From NCBI GenBank assembly GCA_027030435.1, contig JALVEX010000021.1:1-5743 (forward strand): a stretch of 5,743 nucleotides of DNA, given 5' to 3'. Made by a program: the position numbers and the translations under genes. The DNA is from Paracoccaceae bacterium (GTDB lineage: Bacteria; Pseudomonadota; Alphaproteobacteria; Rhodobacterales; Rhodobacteraceae). Below the pieces are notes generated by a model that made no database searches, had not been told where the DNA came from, and saw nothing but the letters and a program-made list of their open reading frames with translations. Below, one piece after another: positions 1 through 5,743 of the stretch (position 1 is the first letter of the stretch; the number at the start of each line of letters is the position of its first letter).

Positions 1-276
1 CGCGATTCCCAGAACGAGCCCATGGGCAATTTCTGCCAGGACCATGCGCACGGATCCCCCCGAGAAACCGAAATCATCGGGGAATGCCGGCACCACGGCC
101 GGCGCCACCAGAATCGTGAAACAAAGCGTGATCGCCAGCCGGACGCGCAGGGGAATGCTCCTTTCACCGAAGGCCGGCAGCAATGCCATCATCCCACCGA
201 TGCGCAGGAACACCATGCCCCCGACAATCCAAGCCATGCGCCCGGCATCGAAGAGATATGCAAGGGCCTCGCTCAT
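1..276 (-). CDS. fliR: Flagellar export apparatus protein FliR (partial, N-terminal 92 residues)
   Basis: This reading frame starts with ATG at 276 and stays open to the window edge, so only the first 92 codons are present. FliR is an inner-membrane component of the flagellar type III export gate, assembling with FliP and FliQ. The visible part has a hydrophobic segment at about residues 14-33, a FliR-type loop reading PAFGERSIPLRVRLAI at residues 34-49, a second hydrophobic segment at about 48-63, and the motif EIAHGLVLGIA at 82-92, which resembles the conserved glutamate-glycine stretch of the family. The ATG shares four bases (ATGA) with the flhA stop codon, and upstream there is only a weak purine run (GGTGGGCGC), so translation is probably coupled to flhA. 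The flhA-fliR order is common in flagellar clusters. The C-terminal two thirds cannot be assessed. Confidence 0.93.
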   Translation of the reverse strand, partial: MSEALAYLFDAGRMAWIVGGMVFLRIGGMMALLPAFGERSIPLRVRLAITLCFTILVAPAVVPAFPDDFGFSGGSVRMVLAEIAHGLVLGIA

Positions 277-2366
277 GCGCCCACCAGCCCGACAAGCGAG
301 GGGCGCGCCTCCAGGGCGATCTCTTCAAAGGAGAGCACGGGGTTCTGGATCCCCTTGGCCGCAAGAACCGTGTGGATGAACCGCCGCCGATGCCGGGCGG
401 CCGCGATTGCAGGGTAGATCCCGGCTTCGGAAGCCTGGCTGATCTTTTCCGCAATCCCGCCCGCAAGTCGATTGAAATCGTCCGGCGGCAGCGCCACATC
501 CACCTGCCCTCTTTCGCCCTCGATCTGGTAGGTATTGAATATCTCCTCCCATTCAGGCGCCAGCTGGATGATCGGGATCGTGCCATCCTCCCGCTTCAGA
601 TCCGCAACCAGCTGGAAACCAAGGCGCTGACGAACGTGCTCGCAGATGGCTTCGGGCGATTGCAGCAGGTTCCTGACCTCCGCAATCGCCTCCAGGATAA
701 GGGTAAGATTTCGTATCGAAACCCGCTCCTCGAGCAGCAGGCGCAGCACGGCCAGAAGCAGATCGACCGGGACCTTCTCGGGGACAAGCTCATCCAGCAC
801 GCGCCGATTGGCGGCGGCTCGCTCCGGATCACTCAGATTGACATGCTCGTCCAGGATCCGCCGGAGCGCCTTCAGCGTGAGAAGGCGGGGGAAATTCGCC
901 TTTATCACCTCGAGGAGATGGGTTGCCAGCACTTCCGTGGGGCTGACGACCGTTGCCCCGGCGAGGGTCGCGCTTTCCCGTGCATCAGCGGGAATCCAGC
1001 GCGCCGGGGCACCGTAAACGGGCTCCTTCACGTCATCGCCTTCCGGGAGATTTGCATTGCCGTCGCCCAGAAGCGCGAGCGCGCGCTCGGGGACAAGGCG
1101 ATCGCGCGCCTGCTCAACGCCCTGAATGCGGATCACATAGGTGCCCGGCGGCAGGGAGGCATCATCCGTGAGCCGTATCTCCGGGAGAATGAGGCCGTAA
1201 GTGCGCGCGATATGCTGCCTCATGTTGCCGATCCGCGCGTCAAGCCCGGTTGCGGGATCAAGGGCCATGGCCACGAGGTCCGGTGCGAATTCCACATGGA
1301 TATCATCAAGATCGAGGAGATCGCCCAGGCGCTCGGGCACGGCCTCCTTGGCTTCCTGCACCACACCCTCCGCTCGCGCCGCACTGCGCGCCGCTTCCTT
1401 TCTGCGCATGAACCAGGCCGCGCCGCCCAGCAGGGCCGCGCCCGACATGAAGGGCACGAAGGGCAGCCCCGGAACGAGCGCGAAAACGGCCATGAGGATG
1501 CCCACCGTTGCCAGTGCGGCCGGATATTTTCCCAGCTGTGAAAGCAGTGCGATATCGGTGGATCCGGTGGTACCGCCGCGGGCCAGCAGAAGCGCGGAGG
1601 CAATCGATATGATGACGGCCGGGATCTGCGAGACAAGCCCGTCCCCCACGGTGAGAATGGCATATGTCTCGAAGGCCTGGGCAAAAGGCATGCCGTGGAT
1701 CAGCGTGCCCATGGCGAGGCCCATCACCAGATTGAGCAGGGTGATCAGGAGCCCGGCAATGGCATCGCCCTTCACGAATTTCGAGGCCCCGTCGAGAGAA
1801 CCGAAGAATGTCGTCTCGGCCTGTTCGCGTTCGCGCCTGGCCCGCGCCTCCGCGTGATCGATCGCGCCGGCCGACATGTCGCTGTCAATGGCGAGCTGCT
1901 TGCCGGGCATGGCATCGAGCGCAAACCGCGCGCCCACTTCCGCCATGCGCGCCGCGCCCTTGGTGATCACGATGAAGTTCACGATCAGCAGCACGCCAAA
2001 CACCACGAGCCCCAGAAACACGCTGCCGTTCATCACGAAGCTTGCGAAACCTTCGATCACGGACCCGGCGGCGCCGGTGCCGGTATGCCCCTGGCCGATG
2101 ATGAGCTTTGTCGATGATACGTTGAGTGAAAGCCTCAACATGAGCGTGGCCAGAAGGACCGTCGGAAATGAGGAGAAATCGAGCGGGCGCTCGATGAACA
2201 GCGTGACCGTGAAGATCAGGATGGCGAGGGAGAAGGAAACGGCGAGCCCGATATCGAGGACCCATGCGGGCATGGGCAGGATCATCATGACGATGATTGC
2301 CATCAACGCTATAGCAAGAAGGACGGTCGGCTGCATGCGGGGAATTCTGGCCGTTACCGTGCTCAT
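273..2366 (-). CDS. flhA: Flagellar type III export gate protein FlhA
   Basis: FlhA forms the nonameric export gate in the flagellar basal body; its membrane half is linked to proton-driven export and its cytoplasmic half docks chaperone-substrate complexes. At 697 residues it has the usual family length. Residues 1-320 are a multi-spanning membrane domain. They contain the FHIPEP hallmarks: SSFPTVLLATLMLRLSLN (65-82), the GQGHTGTGAAGSVIEGF stretch (91-107), and NFIVITKGAARMAEVGARF (130-148) followed by LDAMPGKQLAIDSDM (150-164). Further on are FVKGDAIAG (197-205) and GDGLVSQIPA (241-250). After a charged linker (320-350), residues 350-697 form the cytoplasmic domain. It includes VSPTEVLATHLLEVIKANFPRLL (474-496) and ends near VLSFEEI (677-683), typical of FlhA. 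The ATG at 2366 overlaps the upstream stop by one base and has GGAGGG eight bases ahead. The gene appears intact. The main alternative, a virulence-type SctV/InvA homologue, is made unlikely by the flagellar neighbours. Confidence 0.97.
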   Translation of the reverse strand: MSTVTARIPRMQPTVLLAIALMAIIVMMILPMPAWVLDIGLAVSFSLAILIFTVTLFIERPLDFSSFPTVLLATLMLRLSLNVSSTKLIIGQGHTGTGAAGSVIEGFASFVMNGSVFLGLVVFGVLLIVNFIVITKGAARMAEVGARFALDAMPGKQLAIDSDMSAGAIDHAEARARREREQAETTFFGSLDGASKFVKGDAIAGLLITLLNLVMGLAMGTLIHGMPFAQAFETYAILTVGDGLVSQIPAVIISIASALLLARGGTTGSTDIALLSQLGKYPAALATVGILMAVFALVPGLPFVPFMSGAALLGGAAWFMRRKEAARSAARAEGVVQEAKEAVPERLGDLLDLDDIHVEFAPDLVAMALDPATGLDARIGNMRQHIARTYGLILPEIRLTDDASLPPGTYVIRIQGVEQARDRLVPERALALLGDGNANLPEGDDVKEPVYGAPARWIPADARESATLAGATVVSPTEVLATHLLEVIKANFPRLLTLKALRRILDEHVNLSDPERAAANRRVLDELVPEKVPVDLLLAVLRLLLEERVSIRNLTLILEAIAEVRNLLQSPEAICEHVRQRLGFQLVADLKREDGTIPIIQLAPEWEEIFNTYQIEGERGQVDVALPPDDFNRLAGGIAEKISQASEAGIYPAIAAARHRRRFIHTVLAAKGIQNPVLSFEEIALEARPSLVGLVGA

Positions 2367-3178
2367 CAGCTCCGCCCTCCGCTTCCGGCCGCGCCGATCA
2401 ACGGTATGATTTTCCGTCTGCCGCCCAATGGCATGAGCGAACCCATCAGGCTTTTCTGCGACCCGCCCTGCAGCAGCGGATAGGTGTTGATGCGGGGCTG
2501 CGGCGCCGTTTCGGCCACCCTCCCGCCTGCTGGCATTTCGGGCATGCCTGCCGGCAGGACCGGTATCTCATCCTCTCCGGCAAGGGCGAGGCGGAATCTT
2601 TCGAATCGTTTCCGGTAGCGTGAGGCATATTTTTCGCTGCGGGAATGATATGCCCCGGCTGCCGCGCCCCAAGTCCCCTTTTCCCCGTAAAGCGCGAGAA
2701 GAAACCTGGCCGCATAAAGCGCATTCTTCCTGGGATCGAACATCTCCTCGATCGAGTTGAACGCCTTTCCGTGCCATTTGTAATTTATCTGGAAGCATCC
2801 AAGATCGAAGCTGCGGGCGCCGCGCTTGAAATGCTTGTATACATAGGCGAGCGCGGCATCCCTGCTCTCAAACCAGACTCCTTTTCCCTCCATGTTGACA
2901 GTCCACGGCCAGGGCCGCATCACACTCCCGTGCCGCCGCCCCGTCTCGTTGAGTGAGATCGCCTTCAGAACGGAAAGTGGCACCCCGGTGCGAAGGGCGG
3001 CATAGCGCGCCGCATCGTCGCACACCTCCGGGAGATCGGCGCCGGCCTCCGCCGTATATGCAGAAGCCGAAGCCGCCGGAAGCACGGGTGGGACAACCAG
3101 AAACGCGATAAAGCGGAAAGCGCGAATCAATACCATGAGCAACAGATTGTATTTCGCCACGGTGCTTCGCCCTTTCAT
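2366..3178 (-). CDS. Secreted lytic transglycosylase (SLT/goose-lysozyme-like fold), probably flagellum-associated
   Basis: This encodes a periplasmic lytic transglycosylase, an enzyme that cleaves the MurNAc-GlcNAc bond of peptidoglycan. From the ATG at 3178 it has 270 residues. A hydrophobic stretch ends at PAASASA, with probable signal-peptide cleavage after Ala40. The catalytic domain spans about 48-195: the presumed catalytic glutamate is Glu78 in AISLNETGRR, then GCFQINYKWHG (127-137), FDP and NALYAARFL, then WGAAAGAYHSR (170-180). These match the E, GxxQIN and AxAYN-type motifs of the SLT family. A tail of about 75 residues rich in Pro and Gly follows, with no domain I recognise. The start is uncertain. 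GTG 3199 gives a longer frame, GTG 3160 has an AAGGGCG nearby, and ATG 3136 gives the most typical signal peptide (26 residues) but has no clear ribosome site. The stop overlaps the flhA start by one base (TGATG). The position suggests it opens the wall for rod or export-apparatus assembly; that role is inferred. Confidence 0.88.
   Translation of the reverse strand: MKGRSTVAKYNLLLMVLIRAFRFIAFLVVPPVLPAASASAYTAEAGADLPEVCDDAARYAALRTGVPLSVLKAISLNETGRRHGSVMRPWPWTVNMEGKGVWFESRDAALAYVYKHFKRGARSFDLGCFQINYKWHGKAFNSIEEMFDPRKNALYAARFLLALYGEKGTWGAAAGAYHSRSEKYASRYRKRFERFRLALAGEDEIPVLPAGMPEMPAGGRVAETAPQPRINTYPLLQGGSQKSLMGSLMPLGGRRKIIPLIGAAGSGGRS
2375..2380 (-). promoter_or_regulatory. Shine-Dalgarno sequence of flhA
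   Basis: On the minus strand GGAGGG lies 8 nt before the flhA ATG, inside the last codons of the transglycosylase gene. It supports the start at 2366 and gives flhA its own ribosome site besides the TGATG coupling to the upstream stop codon. Confidence 0.6.
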
Positions 3179-3289
3179 CGCAATTCTTGCAATATCCACC
3201 TTCGTCAGTAAGGCGAATGGGTTGATATTTCGTAAGTTTCCTGGGATGCACAGGCCTGATCATCTCTGTTGTTTCCTGCCCCTGGCTTC

Positions 3290-3311
3290 CCGATCCGCAC
3301 CGCGGGATCGG
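3290..3311 (-). other. Inverted repeat / RNA hairpin, 7-bp stem
   Basis: CCGATCC at 3290-3296 is a perfect inverted repeat of GGATCGG at 3305-3311, with an 8-nt loop. In the minus-strand transcript no U-run follows, so it is not a canonical Rho-independent terminator. It could be a pause, a processing signal or a protein-binding palindrome. Confidence 0.4.
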
Positions 3312-3327
3312 TTCGCGAAAGAGCGTC

Positions 3328-3354
3328 GGTCTCCCTCCCGGGCGCGAGGGAACC
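3328..3354 (-). other. Inverted repeat / RNA hairpin downstream of fliL, 9-bp stem with one bulge
   Basis: GGT-C-TCCCTC at 3328-3337 pairs with GAGGGA-ACC at 3346-3354, leaving C3331 bulged and an 8-nt loop. It lies 23 nt beyond the fliL stop codon in the transcript. The bases that follow on the minus strand (GACGCTCTTTC) contain only a short U-run, so at most a weak terminator or mRNA 3'-end stabiliser is supported. Confidence 0.4.
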
Positions 3355-3377
3355 ACCGGCGTGCATTTCATCAATTG

Positions 3378-3902
3378 TCAGCTGTCCTGGCGCACAATAT
3401 CCGTGATCAGGACGTCGCGCACGGTGCTCCCCAGGATCCGAACCGCCGTTTCCTTCAGGGAATCGCGCAGGATCAGCATCTTGTTTGACGCGGTGAAGGC
3501 GCCATCGAACCCGCCGGCATTCGCATGATCGAACAGGACCTGAAGGAAGGAATCCCGCAGCTTTGGCTCGACGGCAAAAACGGCCTCGTTCCCACCCTCG
3601 GTGACTTCAAGGCTTATGGACATGACAACCAGAGCTGCAACCTTGCCCGATTTCACAACCGGAACAACGAACTGGTTGTTGAGCTTGACATAGCTTGCCT
3701 TCGCATTCTCCCCGGTGCCACTGTCTCCCGTGCTTTCCGGGTGCAGCGCCTGTTCGCCCTCTTTCAGGGCGGCCGCTTCTGATGTTTGCGGGCATTCCTG
3801 CAAGGCCTCCTCAGCACCAGACGGCGGGCGCAGGGCGAGGCCGGCACCGATCCCGGCACCCGCGCCCACAAGGGCCATGATCAGAGGGATCAGCTTTCCC
3901 AT
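3378..3902 (-). CDS. fliL: FliL-family flagellar basal-body-associated protein
   Basis: FliL proteins are single-pass inner-membrane proteins with a periplasmic domain around the stator units that support torque generation. This 174-residue protein has that plan: an N-terminal hydrophobic anchor at residues 4-24, an acidic and poorly conserved linker at about 28-68, and a periplasmic domain from 70 onward. The domain starts with SYVKLNNQFVVPVV (70-83), continues with VAALVVMSISLEV (88-100), and ends with LGSTVRDVLITDIVRQDS (157-174), the C-terminal pattern expected of FliL. Similarity to enterobacterial FliL is limited, so I rest the call on architecture, these motifs and context. The ATG at 3902 is well supported by AGGAGG six bases upstream. 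The gene lies 9 nt after flgH and is the last one before the operon's only gap. It appears intact. A more distant periplasmic motor protein unrelated to FliL is possible but less likely. Confidence 0.8.
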   Translation of the reverse strand: MGKLIPLIMALVGAGAGIGAGLALRPPSGAEEALQECPQTSEAAALKEGEQALHPESTGDSGTGENAKASYVKLNNQFVVPVVKSGKVAALVVMSISLEVTEGGNEAVFAVEPKLRDSFLQVLFDHANAGGFDGAFTASNKMLILRDSLKETAVRILGSTVRDVLITDIVRQDS

Positions 3903-3907
3903 CGCAA

Positions 3908-3913
3908 CCTCCT
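3908..3913 (-). promoter_or_regulatory. Strong Shine-Dalgarno sequence of fliL
   Basis: The minus strand carries a perfect AGGAGG six bases before the fliL ATG, overlapping the flgH stop codon TAG. It is the best ribosome site in the window. It fixes the fliL start and suggests efficient independent initiation. Confidence 0.75.
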
Positions 3914-4646
3914 AGAATGGCAGAATTATATCGGCCACCTGCTGGCCGTATCGGGGCTGCTGAACATCCGAGATATGCCCCCGCCCGCCGTAGGAGATGC
4001 GGGCCGAGGCAATCTTGTCATAAGTGATCTCGTTCTTGCGCGTGATGTCCTCGGGGCGCACATAGCCGCTGATCAGAAGCTCGCGGATTTCGTAGTTCAC
4101 CCGCACTTCCTGCGAGCCCTTGATGGCAAGGATGCCATTGCCCAGCACGTCAACCACCGTAGCGGCGATGCGCAAGGTCAGTTTCTCGTTGCGCCGGATG
4201 GAGCCCTGACCGGTTGAGGAACTTGTGGAATTGGCGGCGATCGCCGGATCCATGGTGGCCCCCTGGGGCAGATGGCGATTTATCCGCTGCGGGATCCCGA
4301 GGAGCGAGGGAATGCCCATTTTCTCGCTTCCCTTCCGCGATCGGCTGGTGCTGTTGGAAATTTCGGCCTTGTCATCTATCTCGATGACAACCGTCAGTAT
4401 ATCCCCGCGGTTCACGGCGCGCCTGTCGCCAAGGAGAGAGGAGCGTTCGCCCGTCCATAAAGAGGCGCGCTCGATCGTGCGCCTGCGTTCGATCCGCTCC
4501 GGAAGCGGGGGATTCATCATCGCCTGATATTCCTGGGTTTGGGTCTGTGGGGAAAATTCAGGCACCTTGCCGACATTTTCCAGCCGCGAGCAGCCCCCGG
4601 CTGCCAGCAGGAGGAGGAAAGAGGCGGATATTCCGGCGATGCGCAT
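3912..4646 (-). CDS. flgH: Flagellar L-ring lipoprotein FlgH
   Basis: FlgH forms the L ring, the bushing for the rod in the outer membrane. Read from the ATG at 4646 it has 244 residues, close to the family norm. It starts with a lipoprotein signal peptide ending LLLLAAGGC, with the lipidated cysteine at Cys19. Family motifs include SLWTGERSSLLGDRRAVNRGDIL (62-84) and a serine-rich central region (about 97-150). Near the end are GNGILAIKGSQEVRVNYE (169-186), ISGYVRPEDI (192-201) and YGGRGHISD (219-227), and the C-terminus is ILPF. I prefer this start because AAAGGG lies six bases ahead and the signal peptide is then compact. The alternative ATG at 4661 overlaps the flgA stop as ATGA and adds five residues, but its AGGA is almost adjacent to the ATG. 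flgI (P ring), often found between flgA and flgH in rhizobia, is absent here. Confidence 0.95.
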   Translation of the reverse strand: MRIAGISASFLLLLAAGGCSRLENVGKVPEFSPQTQTQEYQAMMNPPLPERIERRRTIERASLWTGERSSLLGDRRAVNRGDILTVVIEIDDKAEISNSTSRSRKGSEKMGIPSLLGIPQRINRHLPQGATMDPAIAANSTSSSTGQGSIRRNEKLTLRIAATVVDVLGNGILAIKGSQEVRVNYEIRELLISGYVRPEDITRKNEITYDKIASARISYGGRGHISDVQQPRYGQQVADIILPF

Positions 4647-4657
4647 GAGAGACCCTT

Positions 4658-5098
4658 TCATTTCCTGTCTGCCTGGCTGCTCACGATCACGGAGCCATCG
4701 GCGGTGATCCGCCCGGTCACCGTGACCCTCGATGCAAGGTTCATCACGCGCAGGGGATCGCCCACGCCCCCCCTTCCAAGCGCCCGCCCCTCGACGGCGA
4801 TCGTGAGGTTTCCCGATCTGTATCGGAGCGTGACGATCTGGTTGCGCCGAACGATGGCCGGCGGGCCGATGTCCGAAGGCCGGATCGGACGGCCGGCATA
4901 GAGAACGACCCGCGCCTCCTTGCCGATCACCTGGGCCGGATCGCTGATCGCACCGGGAACGGCCATGGCGAGCATGGTGATGTCATTCTCGGTGAGAATG
5001 GATTGGCTGCGAATGGTGCGTGCGGCCGTGACCGTTTCCCCATATAGGGGCATTGCCGGCAGCAGAAGGGCGGAAAGGATGATGAGATACCGTTTCAT
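4658..5098 (-). CDS. flgA: Flagellar P-ring assembly chaperone FlgA (short form)
   Basis: FlgA is a periplasmic chaperone needed for FlgI to assemble into the P ring around the rod. This protein has 146 residues, much shorter than enterobacterial FlgA and like the short alphaproteobacterial form with a single SAF-type beta-clip region plus the C-terminal domain. A signal peptide covers residues 1-20 (MKRYLIILSALLLPAMPLYG), with cleavage likely before Glu21. The SAF-like part includes ARTIRSQSILTENDI (26-40), VIGKEARVVLYAGRPI (57-72) and RNQIVTLRY (85-93). The C-terminal hallmark GGVGDPLRVMNLASRVTVTGRI (110-131) fits FlgA well. The ATG at 5098 overlaps the flgG stop by one base (TGATG), and I see no Shine-Dalgarno sequence in the 20 bases before it, so translation probably depends on ribosomes finishing flgG. 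The gene is complete. Confidence 0.93.
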   Translation of the reverse strand: MKRYLIILSALLLPAMPLYGETVTAARTIRSQSILTENDITMLAMAVPGAISDPAQVIGKEARVVLYAGRPIRPSDIGPPAIVRRNQIVTLRYRSGNLTIAVEGRALGRGGVGDPLRVMNLASRVTVTGRITADGSVIVSSQADRK

Positions 5099-5743
5099 CA
5101 GCGGATCTGGGTTGTTGCGCCGAGCATCTGATCGGCGGCCGAAATGACCTTCGAGTTCATCTCGTATCCCCGCTGGGCCTCGATCAACTCGGTGATCTCG
5201 CGCACCGGATCCACGGAAGAATCCTCGAGATACCCCTGCCGCAGCACGCCCAGACCATCGCTTCCCGGCGTGCCCACAAGCGCCGGCCCCGAAGCGGATG
5301 TTTCGAGAAACAGATTTCCGCCCTTTGCTTCCAGCCCGGCGGGATTGGTGAAGCCGGCGAGCGTGAGCTGGCCGAGAAGCTCCGGCTCGGTGCGGTTGTT
5401 GAAATAGGCGTATATTTCGCCTTCCGCATTGATGGAGATGCTGCGGGCATCGGAAGGAATGGTGATATCGGGCACGACGGGATAGCCGTCAGAAGTGACG
5501 ATCTGCCCCTCGGCGGAGCGTTTGAGGGCGCCGTCTCGGGTAAAGGCGGAAATGCCGGACGGCAGAGTGACCTCGAAGAAGCCCGCGCCCTCGATGGCGA
5601 GGTCGAGATCGCCGTTCGTCTGGGAGAGGGCGCCTTGCGCGAGATGAACGGTCACCGAGGACGGGCGGACCCCGAGGCCGATCTGGATGCCTGTCGGCAG
5701 GACTGTTCCGTCTGCGGCATTGACCGTGCCGGCGCGGGCGATC
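5098..5743 (-). CDS. flgG: Flagellar distal rod protein FlgG (partial, C-terminal 214 residues)
   Basis: FlgG forms the distal rod, the drive shaft crossing the periplasm through the P and L rings. The frame is open at the window edge (first complete codon ends at 5740, starting at 5742), so about 45-50 N-terminal residues are missing. The visible part begins IARAGTVNAADGTVLPTGIQIGLGVRPSS, where LPTGIQIGLGVR is a strong FlgG signature. It continues with QTNGDLDLAIEGAGFFEV, the flagellar hook-basal-body core motif, and FTRDGALKRSAEGQIVTSDGYPV. It ends with the C-terminal rod motif reading VREITELIEAQRGYEMNSKVISAADQML, which helps form the coiled-coil core of the rod. An internal GTG at 5655 could look like a start, but the FlgG signature extends upstream of it, so it is not the start. 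FlgF is the closest alternative; the LPTGIQIGLGVR motif favours FlgG. Confidence 0.96.
   Translation of the reverse strand, partial: IARAGTVNAADGTVLPTGIQIGLGVRPSSVTVHLAQGALSQTNGDLDLAIEGAGFFEVTLPSGISAFTRDGALKRSAEGQIVTSDGYPVVPDITIPSDARSISINAEGEIYAYFNNRTEPELLGQLTLAGFTNPAGLEAKGGNLFLETSASGPALVGTPGSDGLGVLRQGYLEDSSVDPVREITELIEAQRGYEMNSKVISAADQMLGATTQIR

Larger units (their letters stand above)
3200..3377 (-). other. Intergenic gap between fliL and the transglycosylase gene, possible internal promoter/attenuator
   Basis: This is the only real gap in the operon. Its upstream half (about 3285-3355 in plus coordinates) is GC-rich with two inverted repeats. Its lower half (about 3200-3260) is AT-richer. 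On the minus strand TTAC-N6-TCAAC at 3235-3221 loosely resembles the alphaproteobacterial CtrA consensus TTAA-N7-TTAAC, but it has mismatches and the wrong spacing. I could not find a convincing sigma-54 (GG-N10-GC) or sigma-28 flagellar promoter. A minus frame starting with TTG at 3374 runs across the gap into the transglycosylase gene in another frame, but it looks like a shadow. Confidence 0.35.

Noticed and set aside
183..1541. 452-codon open frame on the plus strand
   Set aside because: It lies wholly antisense to flhA. Its translation is rich in Arg, His, Gly and Gln with no recognisable domain, as expected from the codon bias of a GC-rich gene on the other strand.
1201..1857. 218-codon plus-strand frame
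   Set aside because: It is antisense to flhA and its product is dominated by Ser, Arg and Ala without motifs, consistent with a shadow frame.
3312..3319. TTCGCGAA palindrome as an operator
   Set aside because: An isolated 8-bp palindrome in GC-rich DNA is expected by chance and there is no second copy nearby.
3290..3354. Rho-independent terminator after fliL
   Set aside because: The stems are GC-rich, but no adequate U-run follows either hairpin on the minus strand, so I report only hairpins and not a terminator.
2868..3374. 168-codon minus-strand frame starting with TTG just after fliL and running into the transglycosylase gene
   Set aside because: It overlaps the signal peptide and catalytic domain coding of the transglycosylase in another frame, has a weak start with no convincing ribosome site, and its product is Arg/Gly/Cys-rich without family features.
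5098..5655. Separate 185-residue protein starting at GTG 5655
   Set aside because: The FlgG signature LPTGIQIGLGVR lies in frame upstream of this GTG, so it is an internal valine of flgG.

Overview
The window is a stretch of one flagellar operon, entirely on the minus strand, so transcription runs from high to low coordinates. In transcript order it holds the 3' part of flgG (distal rod), flgA (P-ring chaperone), flgH (L-ring lipoprotein), a fliL-family gene, a gene for a secreted lytic transglycosylase, flhA (export gate) and the 5' part of fliR (export channel component). The first and last genes run off the window. No mobile element, CRISPR array, tRNA or rRNA gene was seen, and no plus-strand gene is convincing.

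The DNA is GC-rich. The FlhA and FlgG sequences, the short FlgA, the FliL-family protein directly after flgH, and the lytic transglycosylase directly ahead of flhA-fliR suggest an alphaproteobacterium. My recollection of flagellar clusters points most towards the Rhodobacterales, but this is a judgement from memory and not a search result.

Packing is very tight. flgG/flgA and the transglycosylase gene/flhA each overlap by one base (TGATG). flhA/fliR overlap by four (ATGA), and flgA/flgH either overlap by four or by slightly more than that, depending on the flgH start. fliL follows flgH after 9 nt with a strong Shine-Dalgarno sequence. The one break is about 180-200 nt between fliL and the transglycosylase gene. 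It contains two GC-rich hairpins and an AT-richer stretch that could hold an internal promoter.

The genes divide into two jobs. flgG, flgA and flgH build the rod and the outer rings through peptidoglycan and outer membrane. fliL (motor/stator-associated), the transglycosylase (probably local cell-wall opening for the rod) and flhA-fliR (type III export gate) serve the inner-membrane and periplasmic side. I found no evidence of a previously undescribed system. The most useful points are the operon-embedded transglycosylase, the fliL-transglycosylase gap, and several uncertain start codons.
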